Positions 29,731-41,705 of a stretch of DNA of 64,000 nucleotides are shown here, in pieces (the first letter of the stretch is position 1; each line of letters opens with the position of its first letter). Source of the stretch: Pyxicephalus adspersus (lineage: Eukaryota; Chordata; Amphibia; Anura; Pyxicephalidae); NCBI RefSeq assembly GCF_032062135.1, contig NC_092860.1:62705708-62769707 (forward strand), written 5' to 3'. The position numbers were made by a program, and so were the translations under genes. A model generated the notes under the pieces. That model had not been told where the DNA came from, ran no database searches, and was given only the letters and a program-made list of their open reading frames with translations.

Positions 29731-32700
29731 TTATAGGCTTTTCCTATTGTTGAGCTCTGGATCAGGGGAGACGGAGAGCAACCCAAGCACCGGGGAGGGG
29801 GAGATAATAGTGCAATACATATCTGAGCAAATTTCAAAAACATCTCGCCAATTAGGCTGCAGTATTGGGCAATCCCACCATATGTAGATAAGTACCGGCT
29901 CCCTCTGCACAACGTCAGCAGATATTTGGGACAGAAGGGAACACACAGTGTAGGAAAGCTGGGTCTCTGTACCATTGTGACAGAATTTTGTAATTTTTCT
30001 CTTGAGTATAACCACAGTTAGTGGTTTTGTGCGCCAGATCAAATGCAGAAAGCCAGTCAGATTCTGCTATTTCCTGCCCTAGCTCCCTATGCTAATCCAC
30101 TAGGCAAATTGGTGTCCTGACAGCTTATGAGCATTTTGTACAATATGGAAACCAAATGGAGTAAAAGTTCTGATAGTGTCCACAAGTTTTCGAAAGCTGT
30201 CAGAGACCTGAAGGTATGTGTGGAGAGGTGTAGGCTTTTAGTAAACTTGTCCAGTTGCCTGTCAAACAACCAAGAGCTTGAGCCAACAGGTCTAACTCTG
30301 GCTGGTACAAAAGTGCCAGCTGTATGTTCTACAAAGTTGCAGGCCTGAGGCTAAAATTTCCTATTGTATCCCTCCAACCCCTCTATGAAAAGCCTGGGGG
30401 GAACAGGGGATTATCCAGTAAAGGTGTCAATGGAGAGGGCAGGGAAGACAAATCAAAACGGTTGTATGAGTGCCATACCTTCAACGCAACGGAGGTGAGA
30501 GGAGAACCAGGAGGAAAATGTTTAAGGTAAGATGGAAGAAAGGTTAAGTGGAAAAAAGGTCATGGGGGGAGCAATAGAAGCCACTTGGAATACATATAAA
30601 GTTTGGGTAAAGAGTCTATTTTCAAAACGTTCATCCTGCCAAACCAGGAAATAGTGTGATTTTTCCAATGGTTTAGGTCCTTAGCTAGACTCTTGAACAA
30701 TGGGGCGTAAATGAGGGCATATAATTTAGAGAGGTTGGAAGGGATGGCTACCCCAAGATAAGTGATGTGAGTAGGATGCCAGATAAAGGGGAAATTACAG
30801 GAAATCTGGGTGGCCAGGTCAGCAGGTAGGTTAACATTCAAAGCTTCAGTTTTGGAAAGATTTACCATAAAATGACTGAAAGGACCAAACCTGTTGAATT
30901 CATCAAATAGGGAGGGGAGGGAGAATAAGGATTGAGTAACATATAAAAGTACATCATCGGCATAAAGTTCTGCCTTATGATGAGTGTGGAGTGCCTGGAT
31001 CTCATGAATAGAGTGGTTTTGTTTGTGTTCCATGACTAGGGCAAAAAAGGGGGGGGGGGGGGTAAAGGGCAGCCCTGCTTGGTGCCCTTAGCTATGTTAA
31101 AAATATGCGATTGGGAACCATTCACCAACACTCTCACCCTTGGGGCAGAGTAAAGAGACAAAATCTTGGTTCTAAATACCGTACCTATACTGATCTGTCT
31201 TAAAGTTAGGTCTAAAAACTGCCACTGAACCCTATCGAAGGCTTTTTCTGTGTCAAACGAAATCAGGCATGACTGTATTTTCTTTTTTTTGGCGTAGGAA
31301 ATCAAGTAAATAGTCCTTATGGTGTTATCCCTGGCCTCCCGACCAGAATTGAACCCTACCTGGTCATTATAAATCAGCAAGGGAAGGAGGGGAGATAACC
31401 TGTTGGCAAGAATTTTAGCATAGAGTTTGATATCTATGTTGAGGAGAGAGATGAGAGTTAGAGCAAATAGTATGGTCTTTTTCTGGTTTGGGGATGACAG
31501 AAATGTTGGCCAGGAGCATCTGTGAAGGTACAGGGTGGTCAGCATCCACTGCATTGAAGGTATTGGCCAGTAAGGAGGTTACATCAGCTACAAAAGTAAG
31601 AGTAAACTCGTCTGGGCCAGGACAATTACCTGTTTGAAGGTTTTTGATAGCTTGTGTGAATTCTTCTGCTTTTAGGGGTGTCTCCAAGGCAGTTATTTGT
31701 GATTAATCTAACAGGGGTAAAGCTGTGTTTCCAATATATGTTCTGATAGCTTTGAGATGCGAATCCACCGACTTGGTGGAGGATGCTTGGTGAAGATTAT
31801 AAAGTATTGAATAAAAGTTTTCAAATACTCATGCAATATCCCTATTACCATGCACTTTAGAGCCCTTCGAGATCATGATCAAAATATAGGGGTTTTCGGG
31901 GGTTTGGAGTAAATAGTTTGTGCTAAATGTTTGCCACATTTATTTGCGAACTCATAATAGTGTTTTTTAGCTTTGTCCCTGGCAAGTATAGACTGTGAGT
32001 CCAAAATACGTAATAACTCTCCATGTGTATTGGAGAGATCAATCAGAGTACTAGGGGGCTGATCTTCTTTATGCTGGGTCTCCAAACTAGCAATCCGAGA
32101 TAAAGGATCTCTAATCTGGGAAGATCTAGCTTTCTTTAAACGTGCCCCATGTTGAATAAGCACACCCTGTTAAACACACTTTAGGGCTTCCCATTGGATA
32201 AGCAGATGTGTGTCATCATTGGAGTGAGTTTGGTGGAAGGTAGCTATTGTCTGTTCAATGTCTGACCTACATGCTGTATCAGCTAATAAAGAGTCATTGA
32301 GCCTCAAGGAGCCTCGACATTTGGCTGTATTGAACACCCCAGGTCTAAATGAATTGGAGCGTGGTCCAACTATAGCCTCAAGCCAATGTGCAATTGAAGT
32401 GGTAAATCGAGTGAGAATTGGACGAATAAAAAAAAGTCAATTCATGAGGAGTTGTGAGCAAATGAAAAATAGCTATATTCTATATCTGCAGAATGAGATA
32501 TACGCCAGGTATCCGCCAGGCCAATCCTTTGCCAAAGATGTTTAATTTTTAACATGGTTGCAGCAGGGATGGAGCAGCACCCAGTAGAGGTATCTTCCCT
32601 TGGGACAGGGGGCAGATTAAAATCCCCACCAAGTAGATGATTATGATAACCAAACTTAGTAGGCGTCTTTTCTAGATTGGAGAAAAAAGGAAATTGGTCT

Positions 32701-33010
32701 TTGTTTGGTGCGTAAATATAGCCCAATGTGAAGATTCGGTCATCATGTCTGATCGTGAGGAGGAGGTAGCGCCCCAGAGGATCAGCCTGGGATTGCAAGA
32801 TCTAGCGAGTGAGGGATTTATGAATGGGGATTCGTGCTATAGAATCAAGTGAGGAAGTAGGAATTTTTTAAAGGTGGGACTAAATTAGTTCTAAAATGGG
32901 TTTCCTGGAGGAAGAGAATTTTAGTTTTGACCTTATGAAAGTGGTAAATTATTTGATTTCGTTTTTATGGCATATTAAAACCCCAGACATTTAAAGAATA
33001 AATTTTCAAA
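29731..33010 (-). pseudogene. L1-D ORF2 (endonuclease-RT)
   Basis: ORF2 starts near 33,010 with SLNVWGFN and then LFLQETHFRT. The endonuclease continues as YIYAPNKDQFPFFSNLEKTP and HLLGGDFNLPPVPRED (32,798-32,442). A coiled linker (KAKKHYYEFANKCGKHLAQT) is at about 31,930. The RT entry block NLQTGNCPGPDEFTLTF is at about 31,620, motif A SFDTEKAFDRVQWQFLDL at about 31,240, motif B GTKQGCPL at about 31,080, and the catalytic AELYADDVLLYVTQ at about 30,970 is intact. A zinc-region remnant is at about 29,900 (IWWDCPILQP). A 14-base G run (31,049-31,062) replaces the SPLLF codons after motif B. Confidence 0.87.
31049..31062. repeat. 14-base G homopolymer
   Basis: Lies inside the RT of L1-D right after motif B. 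On the coding strand it reads as proline codons. Confidence 0.95.
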
Positions 33011-33325
33011 CTGCTAACCGGCAAGAAGCAGCGGGTGAAGAACATTGTTGGTAGTCATGTTCTCGGGTACTATGAGGATGTATATACAACAGTACAGGTA
33101 GCAGGACGAGGATGGGGGGAGGTGGACGAGGTAAGTGTAACACCTCTGAGAGGGGTGGAAAGCTAAAATGTGTGACGCAGCACACGCAGCACACTTGCGT
33201 CAAGGTCCCTAAGTGGGGTAACATGGTCAACCAGCCGGGGGTGAGGGCTCCCGTGCCCATTTGACCCAACATAATATATGGGAAAATTCTATAAACTGCG
33301 GCAGTAATATAAACTATTTACACGC

Positions 33326-33842
33326 CTAAAGTAGCAGGCATAATAGGCATCTAACAGGAATAAAGTAGGCGGAAAAAGGCACAATTATATAATTCACACT
33401 CAGCCTCAACAGACTCTCAGGGATGCCTCCTAATCTAATGTTGTTGCGTCTGTTTCTGTTTTCTAAATGGTCATGTTGGTATAGGAACTGATTAAGGAGC
33501 ATAGAGTGTGCGTTGAAGGCCTCAGTGTGTTTCACTAAGTGCTCCCTGAGAACCTCAGTTGTGCCCTCTATGTCCTCCATTCTGCTTCCCAGATCTCTTT
33601 GAGGATCAGCCATCTCTGATCTGTATGTGCCCTCCAACTTTCGTGGAAAACACTTTCAGAAGGGATTCAAGATTCCCTAGCCGCGTATTACTGCCGGTGA
33701 GGTTAGAAGCAGGGAAATTAACCGAATGTGGATCCTGTTCTGGTGGGTCACCAGGGCTGCTTGGGGCCAGGGAGCAAGGCTCAGGGCTCAACTGTGGCTG
33801 TGTGGAGTCTTGGGCTGCTGGCGTGTCAGCAGCCGGTGCCAT
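33326..33842 (-). pseudogene. L1-D ORF1
   Basis: The likely start is the ATG at 33,842 (MAPAADTPAAQDSTQPQLSP), matching in style the ORF1 start of L1-A. A proline-rich N terminus, a coil (DLGSRMEDIEGTTEVLREHL) and the conserved block DHLENRNRRNNIRLGGIPES (33,480-33,420) are seen. The downstream RRM and C-terminal domains are missing after about 33,400, where the sequence departs from the family. A longer open frame begins upstream at 33,968, but the family start argues for 33,842. A frameshift lies near 33,610. Confidence 0.78.
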
Positions 33843-34085
33843 CTTGTCAGCACGTTGGCTGCAGGTTGCAGGCGTGGGGGAACTGGTCCGGTGAAAAAAA
33901 AACCTGATTGATCTAGGTCGGGGCACGCCCAGGGTTACGTTGGGGACCCAGTGTCTGTGTTTCCCCATAGGGAGTGTTTGCCTACGGGAGTCAGGTGCAG
34001 GAGAAGCAGGAAGCTGGAGGACAGAAAGGCCTCGAGAGCCCTCATTCCGTGCGTCCTACTCCGCCATGCGCTAAGCCACGCCCTC

Positions 34086-34339
34086 TGTGTGTTAATTTTA
34101 AAACATTTTTATAAAAGAAAAAAAGTCACATGGGTGTATATCTTTTCTTTGTCCCCCTTCCCCCCAAATTTATAGGTTAATGTATTTTGCTTTTGAGTTG
34201 GTTATGATGGATCACTGTCTTAAATGATCTTTTGTGCATTATTTTAAGCCACCAGTGGATGATATTGTGCCCTCAAGTAGGGTGGAACGAATTCTTTATT
34301 ACTTACCTGCCCACTATGGTTTTTTCGCACACATTTTTC
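34086..34339. other. no gene seen
   Basis: A short AT-rich stretch between the 5' end of L1-D and the LINE that follows. No feature recognised. Confidence 0.4.
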
Positions 34340-35951
34340 ATTAGGACATAGCACAATCTACCATAAACCAAGATTCTCAATCATGTCAAAGGTCAAAAGA
34401 GTAGTTTCATCAAACCATCTCTGACTGAATCATCATCCTTCACTCCTGGAACAAGTTTATAAGCCTCACTTGAACCTATATTATTGGACTGCTTCTCTTG
34501 GACTTCAGTTTGCCACATTGTATATTGTACGCATGTGGTTCCCAATTATCTGTAAAAATGTATTATTCATCCTGCTCTCTCTTTGTTGTCACTACTCCCT
34601 GTCCTCCCCAGTCTGATAACTCATTGTCTCTCTGCTCTTTCACTCTCCTTATTTCTCTGTCTGTGCTCCTGCACCTTTTTACTTTACTAATACTCTCTGG
34701 TGACATCTCACCCAACCCTGCTCCCCCACACAGCCTCTACTTTCCATTCACTCTCAGTAAGACATTCCCTTCTCCTAACCTCATCCCCATTCACCCTACC
34801 CATAAGTCCTTACCCTCTCTCTCTGGCAGTCTATGGAATGCCAGATCTGTTGGCAACAAATTATCCTCCATACACAACCTTCTCCTTTCTAAGTCTCTCA
34901 ACTTTCTTGCTCTCACTGAAACTTGGCTTTCCTCCTCTGACCCTGCCTCTGCTGCTGCTCTCTCCTATGGAGGCCTGCACTTTACACATACCCCTAGACC
35001 TGGCAACAAAGTCGGGGGTGGTGTGGGTCTCCTTCTCTCACCTAATTGTACATACAGAGTTCTTTCTACCCCACCCTCTCTCATTTTCACTTCATTTGAA
35101 GTCCACTCTGTCCGACTCTTTAGCCCCTTACCCCTCATTGTTGCTGTTGTCTACCGCCCCCCTGGCCCAGTATCACAATTTGTCGATAACTTTGCATCCT
35201 GGCTCCCACACATTCTTTCCCATGACCTGCCCACCCTAACCCTTGGTGATTTTAATGTTGCAATGGATGAGCCCAACCTTCCCTCCTCAGCCAAACTGCT
35301 CTCCATTACCTCATTTGGACTCACACAGCACATCAATGGCCCCACACACATAGCCGGACACACTTTAGACCTGGTATTTTCTAAACTCTGCAACCTCACC
35401 CTCCTTGACAACTCACCATTCCCTCTCTCTGATCATAACCTTATCACTTTCAACCTATCAAACCCTTGTCTTCCCTTGCCACATCCCAGACTTGGTCAAT
35501 GGCAGAGAGATATCTGTAACCTTGACCACAACAACCTTTTCTCAAACTGCCTTGCGTCCCTAACCCCCTCCCTCTCCAAAATCACCTCCCCAGACGAAGC
35601 TGCCACCATGTTAAACCACTCTTTTTCCCTGGCTTTGGATAGTGTTGCTCCTGCCACCTTCCGCTACCCCCCCCCCCTGCAAATCCCCGACCCTGGCTCA
35701 ACAACCACACCAAACAGCTACAAAAGTCTGTTCGTGCAGCCGAGCGCAAGTGGAGGAAATCTGGCCTCAGCGCTGACTTCATGGACTACAAAGCCAAGCT
35801 TCAAAGCTTTAACACAGAGCTCACTGTCACCAAACAATATTATTTCTCCGCAGTCATTTCCTCTGTCATTTGCAATCCCTATTTAATGTACAGCGCTGCG
35901 TAATATGTTGGCGCTATATAAATCCTGTTTATTAATAATAATAATAATAAT
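34340..35951 (+). mobile_element. L2-like LINE with RT deleted (endonuclease plus 3' tail)
   Basis: A plus-strand element made of a 5' region, an intact-looking APE endonuclease and the characteristic L2-type 3' end (TACAGCGCTGCGTAATATGT and TTGGCGCTATATAAATC at 35,889-35,925), closed by a TAA microsatellite (35,931-35,951). The linker after the endonuclease joins the tail directly near 35,880, so the entire RT domain is absent. The start of the element is approximate. It would need proteins from a complete relative to move. Confidence 0.82.
34498..35886 (+). pseudogene. L2-like endonuclease ORF, 462 codons
   Basis: The longest open frame in the window. Endonuclease motifs are in order and intact: ISPNPAPP (pre-endonuclease, usually NPGP), GSLWNARSVGNKLSS, FLALTETWLSSSD (catalytic Glu), VVYRPPGPVSQFVDNFASWL, LTLGDFNVAMDEP, TLDLVFSKLCNL and FPLSDHNLITF (Asp and His). 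A C run at 35,670-35,678 shifts the frame, and the true linker (RAAERKWRKSGLSADFMDY) continues in the next frame, so the last 75 or so residues of the open frame are not native. The family domain nicks target DNA. Without RT this is a remnant, but the endonuclease itself has no stop. Confidence 0.85.
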
Positions 35952-36289
35952 ATTAATATTAGTGAGAGGGTTAGAAAACAATGAGGGGTGTTTCTTAACA
36001 AAACAACTTAAAAGATGACAGTTTTACCTACCTCTACCCAATCTGAAAAAGTTTTTGGCTTTTTTGCATCTAAGCACCTGGTGGCAGTCTACCTGTGGTG
36101 GTGTGTGTGGCAAGGGCTAACAGAGTGGTTAACCTTGTGCCGTGACAGCCCTTCTCAGACTGCTGGTGCATGGACTGTTGTTAAGCGTGCTGGAAATTCT
36201 ATGCGCAAGGGTGCCGACAGAGGGCGTTTGTCACAGACCTCACAAATGTTAATAGTGGCACATAGTTTGATTTGCTTCTAGATGAAAAT
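35952..36289. other. no gene seen
   Basis: The 88-codon frame at 36,015-36,281 has no motif I recognise. The sequence may be the flank of the L2-like insertion or part of another repeat. Confidence 0.4.
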
Positions 36290-36855
36290 CGACTACTCCC
36301 CCATCCATAGATGACTTTTATAAGCGTGTGCAGGACATACGATTAAAGGAATACCTGACAGCCTTTATTCAGGACAAATTGGATAAATTTAGCCAGATAT
36401 TGGAAAATTGGGACAACTTTAACTCTAACATCTTCTTCTAAGCCCTGGGCATATTTCTCCTCTCTTTTCCCCCTCATCTGCTCCCACATTTCCTTCCCTG
36501 CCTCACCTCCTTTTTTTCCTTATTCCCTGATCACATGATGTACCAAGTGATGCTGCTAACAATCTATCCCCATATTGTTAAAAGACCCTTTTGTTAATTT
36601 TTCCCTTTTATATCGGCGATTGTAGATCATAGATCATAAGTCACATGTGCTGTTGAAATGATAGCCTAGCTTTTATGCCAAAGCATTACTGAACAAGACA
36701 CCTTAGTCTACTAGATTGAATACTGGATAAATGTTTGTTTAATCCATTTGAGTCACTTGGTAAATGCATCCCTTTTATTTTTAATATTAAATCCCTGTCT
36801 ATTGTTACTTACCCCTTTATCTTTCTCAATAAAAATACAATTTCAAAGAGATTAA
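36290..36855 (+). mobile_element. L1-G: 3' end of an L1-clade LINE
   Basis: The plus strand has a short ORF2 C-terminal remnant (DFYKRVQDIRLKEYLTAFIQ) followed by a C/T-rich 3' untranslated region and an AATAAA-like signal in CTCAATAAAAATACAATTTC (36,825-36,844). This layout matches the 3' ends of other Tx1-like copies here. No upstream ORF2 is attached. Confidence 0.6.
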
Positions 36856-37261
36856 AATTAACCTATCAGTGAAATAATTATTTATATGGCTTTCTAAATT
36901 ATATTTAAAAATCTTATAAATTAAAGCTTCATACCCATACTTGCTTGTCTTCAAGAAAACAGCTGTGCTGTGCCATTTTAATCAAGGATAGATTTTTGCA
37001 TTAGTTTAGTCAACATATACGCTCTATGCCCCTGTAACAGAATTTATCTTGTCATCTTGCAACAGCAGTAGCATATTCAGCAACACTATTTTTGTGTGCT
37101 TGGGTCAGTGCATCTGTTGCCTGGATACCAGCAGGATAATGAGGCAAAGAGGGCAAATCTGGAAATAAATGCTGCCTTTGTATGCAAGATGTAGCACAAA
37201 CCTCCCTGCCAAAAATAAGTCTGGTTCACCCTTACATTTCAGCTTTCAGTGTGATTCCCTA
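36856..37261. other. no gene seen
   Basis: AT-rich sequence between two LINE 3' ends that point toward each other. No feature recognised. Confidence 0.45.
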
Positions 37262-38441
37262 TTTTTGAATCACAACATTTTTAATGGCTTTTTTCCATTT
37301 TTTTCTTTTTTTTTTTGTTGCATAAAACGATTGAGGTAAAACATTGCATGTTGAACAAAAAAACATACATTTTTAACCTACATCTTACATACATCTTAAA
37401 AAAGATATTCAGATAAAAATGACAAAAAAAAAGGCATTTTATATAGCGTACAGCTTATCAGCAGACCCCTGTGCATAAATTATCTATGAGCCCCACTTCC
37501 ACAAATGAAGCAGAAAATACTTTTTTGACTGGAGAAAAGTCAGCTTTATGACTGTTTTTTTGTTCATGGTTTTCTTGTTGAAAATGCTGAAAACACAGAA
37601 TATCATGACCAGATATAGTTCATAGTGCATATATTGTCAATTGCCTAAGTAGTAAACTTAGAAGTCTAAAGCTTCAGTTAATGCCAACAGATACGGATTG
37701 AACAAACAATCTAGACTAATAATCAGGTGACAGGATGTATATTATACGCTAGCCCTGGGCTTTACAAGGACACACAGAAAAGACAAACAGGGAAGGGGGG
37801 ATAAAAGAGAGGGGGAAGACCGCGGCTGCAGGCAGTGGGGCGCCAATTACTATTTGTAAGCATGGGTGTGGAGGAAATTGTCGGTGTGAGTCAATTATAT
37901 AGTATATAGCAAGGCATCAAGTCCATGGGTCCCAAATTTTCTGAAAAGTTTGCATTCTGTTTTGGAGCCTGGCAAGCATGTTCTCTTTAACAAGATACCA
38001 AACCCCTTTCCTCTTCATCTGTACTACAGTGGATGTGCCTGACTACCATGATTTCTCTAGACTCATTGACACCAAATGTTGAACAGGGAGCCCATCGATC
38101 CACAGCCGTGAAAATAGCAACCAGAGGAATTAGGGCAGTAAGTAGCCATTCATGAGGGACACATATACCAGCAGAGAAGGAGTTTGTAATTGGCTTTGTC
38201 GAACGGCACCTAGAGGGAACCATGAGCCGCAGCATCCCAAATTTGCTGCCCTTCTGTTTTGTCTATTAAACGCCCAATGTCCACCTCCCAGCAGGAGACA
38301 TATGGAAGTGGGTGTGCATACCCAGCAGTAAGGATTCCCTTGCCCAGGGGATCACTGTCACAAGATTGTTCGAACAGAGTAGAGCTTGAGGGGGACTTCG
38401 CATATTTTAAGGTACTAAACACATAGTGCCAAAGTTGAAGG
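37262..38441 (-). mobile_element. L1-H: 3' part of an L1-clade LINE
   Basis: A minus-strand 3' end. A T-rich tail is at 37,287-37,317 and a G-rich plus strand (C-rich 3' untranslated region) at 37,790-37,830. ORF2 C-terminal coding follows in two frames: FSTLKYAKSPSSSTLFEQSC and GYAHPLPYVSCWEVDIGRLI (38,422-38,210), then NYKLLLCWYMCP and a zinc-region remnant FHGCGSMGSLFNIW (38,190-38,040). It is cut on the right by the LTR at 38,442. Confidence 0.8.
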
Positions 38442-38951
38442 TGTCACGCTTGGGGAGACAGGGCCACTAGGGGGCACTACAACTTGCACGGAATTGGTGT
38501 GAGCCCTGAGAACGCCCAAGGCACAGAGACTAAACAGTAACCAGATCTTTCCCAGAGCCTCTGATAGTGAGGATGTTGCACTGCTGGTTACTGCCAGATT
38601 GCGGGAATAACACAGGAATATTCACAGACAGAGAGGAAAACTGCAACAGCACAAGGGAATAGGCTGGAAACAACAGACTGGGAAACAATCGGTTAACGAA
38701 GGAGCTGGACAGAGGAAACATTGAATTAGGAACAGGTGTACAGGAACTAGCTCAGAAGCTAGGGGCTTGGCAGTAGTGGAGACACGTTCCATGAATGCGG
38801 AGTGCTGTGTCTGAGCTAGCTAAATAGTCAGGGATGGTTAAGAGGCTATTTTCTGAATTGCCGGCGGTTTGGACAAAACTGATAAAGCTTGGTAGGAATG
38901 CCCAGAGTCAGAACTGGAGCAGGAGAGAGTGAGGAAGAGGTACGTGTGACA
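38442..38951 (-). repeat. gypsy-2 3' LTR
   Basis: A 510-bp LTR bounded by TGTCACGC and GTGTGACA on the plus strand, so the ends are near-perfect short inverted repeats. It aligns with the broken 5' LTR through blocks such as GGTGTACAGGAACTAGCTCA, GAGTGCTGTGTCTGAGCTAG and GGAATATTCACAGA. Confidence 0.92.
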
Positions 38952-38969
38952 TTACCCCCCTTTTACGGG

Positions 38970-40234
38970 GCCTCCCCACCCACCGAGGTCCAGGTTTCAG
39001 AGGGAAGCCAAGATGAAACCTCTTGGCAAGAGGAGGTGCAGACACATCTGTAGCTGGAACCCATGATTTCTCCTCAGGACCAAAATCTTTCCAGTCAATT
39101 AGGTACATCAGCTTCTTGCGAGAAATCTTGAAATCCAGAATTCGATAGACTTTCCTGAGAAATTCCTGAGAGGATTTGGGTGCAAGAGTGGCCAGCCGAG
39201 AGGGACGAGAAATGCGATTCAGGACTAACAGTTTAAGCAGGGACACATGGAAGGCATCCTGAGACATGGGGAAGACGTAACTTGTAACAAACTGGGTTAC
39301 CCTTGGCAGAAATGGCGTAAGGTCCGATAAACCGTGCAGCAAACTTCAGAGAAGGCACTTTGCAACGAATGTTCCTTGTGGAGAGCCAGACTGTATCCAC
39401 AGGTTGAAAAAGAGGCGCCTTACGGCGACACGGATCAGCAAACTTCTGAGTGCGGGTACATCGGCAGAGCAGGGTATAGGAGACGGAAGGTGAAGATATT
39501 TGCCGTAGACTGAAGAATGGAGACTCCTTGGTGCTGGTGCAGACATGATTATTGTGACCAAACTCTGCCCAAGGTAGCAGAGTCACCCAGTCATCATGGT
39601 GGACAGATACCAATGCTCGAAGATATTACTCCAAGGACTGATTGACTCTTTTTGTCTGCCCATTAGGCTGGGGATGATAGGCTGAAGAGAACTTGGCAGA
39701 GATCTCCAGGGATTTGCAGAAGCCTTTCCAGAAGCAGGAAGTAAACTGCACCCCATGATCTGACACATTATTAATGGGCATACCGTGAAGTCAGAAAATT
39801 CCCCAAATGAAGATTTGCATCAATGCTGCTGCTGATGGTAAAGCTGGGAGAGGTACAAAGTGGACTATTTTAGAAAATAACCGTACAGCCATCATCAGGA
39901 GTAAGATTCGTGATAAAATCCATGGACAGATGGCACCAAGGTTCTGTGGGAATAGGTAGTGGAAGTAATGGTCCTGCAGGGGTGCAGGTGGCAGACTTTA
40001 TCTGAGCACAGACAGCACAAGCCTTGACATAGTCCACCAGTACTGTCAGGAGAGAAATGTAAAGGTTCTGTGTACGCCAGAATGACCAGAAAATTTAGAA
40101 TCGTGTGTCCAACGTAAAATTTTGGTACGGAGTTGGGGCAGCACCAAGGTTTTACCAGGAGGGATAGCGGATTCCTGGAAAGAGGTCAAGGCTAGGATGC
40201 GGGCTGGAAGGAATGATAAACTTTGGTTCTGCAA
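38970..40234 (-). pseudogene. gypsy-2 integrase and chromodomain
   Basis: The zinc domain starts with the paired His in HDSKFSGHSGVHRTF (about 40,110-40,070). The core shows SMDFITNLTPDDG (first Asp, about 39,915), VSDHGVQFTSCFW (second Asp, about 39,750) and HPQPNGQTKRVNQSLE (about 39,650), where the catalytic Glu of QTERVNQ is Lys. The C-terminal part has VDTVWLSTRNIRCK (about 39,390). A chromodomain follows (RILDFKISRKKLMYLIDWKD then FGPEEKSWVPATDV, 39,150-39,040). In the family the chromodomain directs insertion toward marked chromatin. Several frameshifts are present. Confidence 0.88.
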
Positions 40235-40312
40235 CAGTCACTGAATCCTGTGGATCAAAAGAGTGTGAAAGGGTGTCTTCTCAGGAGTTCGCAGAACCAG
40301 GTTTGAAAGTAA

Positions 40313-41705
40313 TTACAAAATCAAACTGTGAAAAGAACAAAGACCAACGGGCCTGCCAAGGATTGAGGCGATGAGCAGACTGCAGATACTGGAGCTTCCA
40401 TTGGTCTGTAAAAATAGTGACCTTGTGGGAGAACCCCTCCCAAGAGATATCGCCACCTCTCCAGAGCGAGCTTGATGGCTAGGAGGTCCCGGTCTCCAGT
40501 AGAGTAATTCTTTTCTGCTGAGGAGAATTTCCATGAAAAGAATGCAGATGGGCTTCGGCCTGGAAGAGAATAGCCTCCAATCCAACAGAGGAGGAGTAGA
40601 AAAAGGCTTGGAAACATCTGGCCTAACCAGAGAAGGGCCTGAAAGGAAAGATTGCTTTAATGCATGAAAGGCATTCTCAGAGAGCCAGTTCTTGTTGTTC
40701 TTAGCATCCTTTCAGATCAGGGCAGTGATGGGGGCTACCACTGTGGAGTAATTGCTAATGAATTGGCAATAGTAGTTAGTGAACCCCAGAAACGCTGAGT
40801 AGCTTTAAGGCCGCAGGGTAGTGGCCAAAAAGAAATAGCCACAACTTTTTCAGGATCCATAGACAGACTCTGTTTGGAAACAATGTAGCCCAGACGAGGC
40901 ACATTTCAAACAGGCACAGTTCAAACAGGCACTTTTCAGCCTTTGCATAGAATCCATTTTCCCTGAGCCTTTGTAGGAATAAATGGACATGCTGTCTGTG
41001 AGGGGGCAAGTCAGAGGAAAAAATCAAGATGTCATCCAGATACACCACAACACAGATGTATAGCAGGTCACGAAATACCTCATTGACAAAGTGCTGGAAG
41101 ATGGCCGGGGCATTACAGGGACCGAAGGGCATCACAAGATACTCATAAAGCCCATCCCTGGTATTAAATGCTGATTCAAATTAGGTTATAGACCCCTCGG
41201 TGGTCCATTTTTGTGAAGACCTGGGCACCACTGAAAAGGTCGAAGAGCTCAAGAATAAGCGGCAGCGGGTAGCGGTTCTTATTGGTAATGGCATTCAGAC
41301 CACGATAGTCAATACAGGGACGGAGAGTCCCATCTTTCTTCTGGACGAAGAAAAACCTGCGCCAGCAAGGAAAGAGGACTTGTGAATAAATCCTCGCTGC
41401 AGGTTTCACTTGATATACTCACTCATAGCCTTAGTCTCAGGGAGACTGAGAGGGTATACCCGACCTCTGAGAGGTGTGGAACCAGGTATGAGGTCTATAG
41501 CACAGTCAAAGAAGTGATAGGGAAGAAGCTGCTTGTCCTTGGATTTGGAAAAGACATTTTGAAAGTCCAAGTACTGGGTAGGGATGGATGGCGCAACCTC
41601 CGACGTGGAGAGAGCGAGTGGCTTGAGAGGCTTGAGCTTTGTCAAACAGTGGCAGTGGCAAGAAGGGCCCCATGCCAAAGTCTCTGAAGTAGACCAATCC
41701 AACAC
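40313..41705 (-). pseudogene. gypsy-2 RT and RNase H
   Basis: RT blocks right to left: YHFFDCAIDLIPGSTPLRGR and [15 protein letters not shown] (41,550-41,410), [20 protein letters not shown] (41,350-41,290), [20 protein letters not shown] (about 41,130) and [19 protein letters not shown] (intact catalytic box, about 41,040). RNase H remnants follow at 40,617-40,313, with [20 protein letters not shown] and LERWRYLL. The stop after KAMSEYIK is followed by a frame change. Inactive. Confidence 0.88.

Larger units (their letters stand above)
29716..34085 (-). mobile_element. L1-D: nearly full-length L1-clade LINE
   Basis: A 4.4-kb minus-strand element with a 5' end near 34,085 (GGCGTGGCTTAGCGCATGGC on the minus strand), ORF1 at 33,842-33,326, ORF2 from about 33,010 to 29,731, and a truncated or missing 3' end. 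Order and spacing are normal for the clade, and the RT catalytic box is intact, but several frameshifts and stops break ORF2. It is better preserved than L1-A. Its right flank (GTTAATTTTAAAAC) resembles the flank of L1-A (GTAATTATTTTAAAG), which may be chance in AT-rich DNA. Confidence 0.88.

Noticed and set aside
34498..35886. A host secreted or membrane protein, because of the hydrophobic stretch near residues 45-68
   Set aside because: The frame carries all LINE endonuclease motifs and is followed by an L2-type tail. Hydrophobic leaders before NPGP are common in this LINE group.
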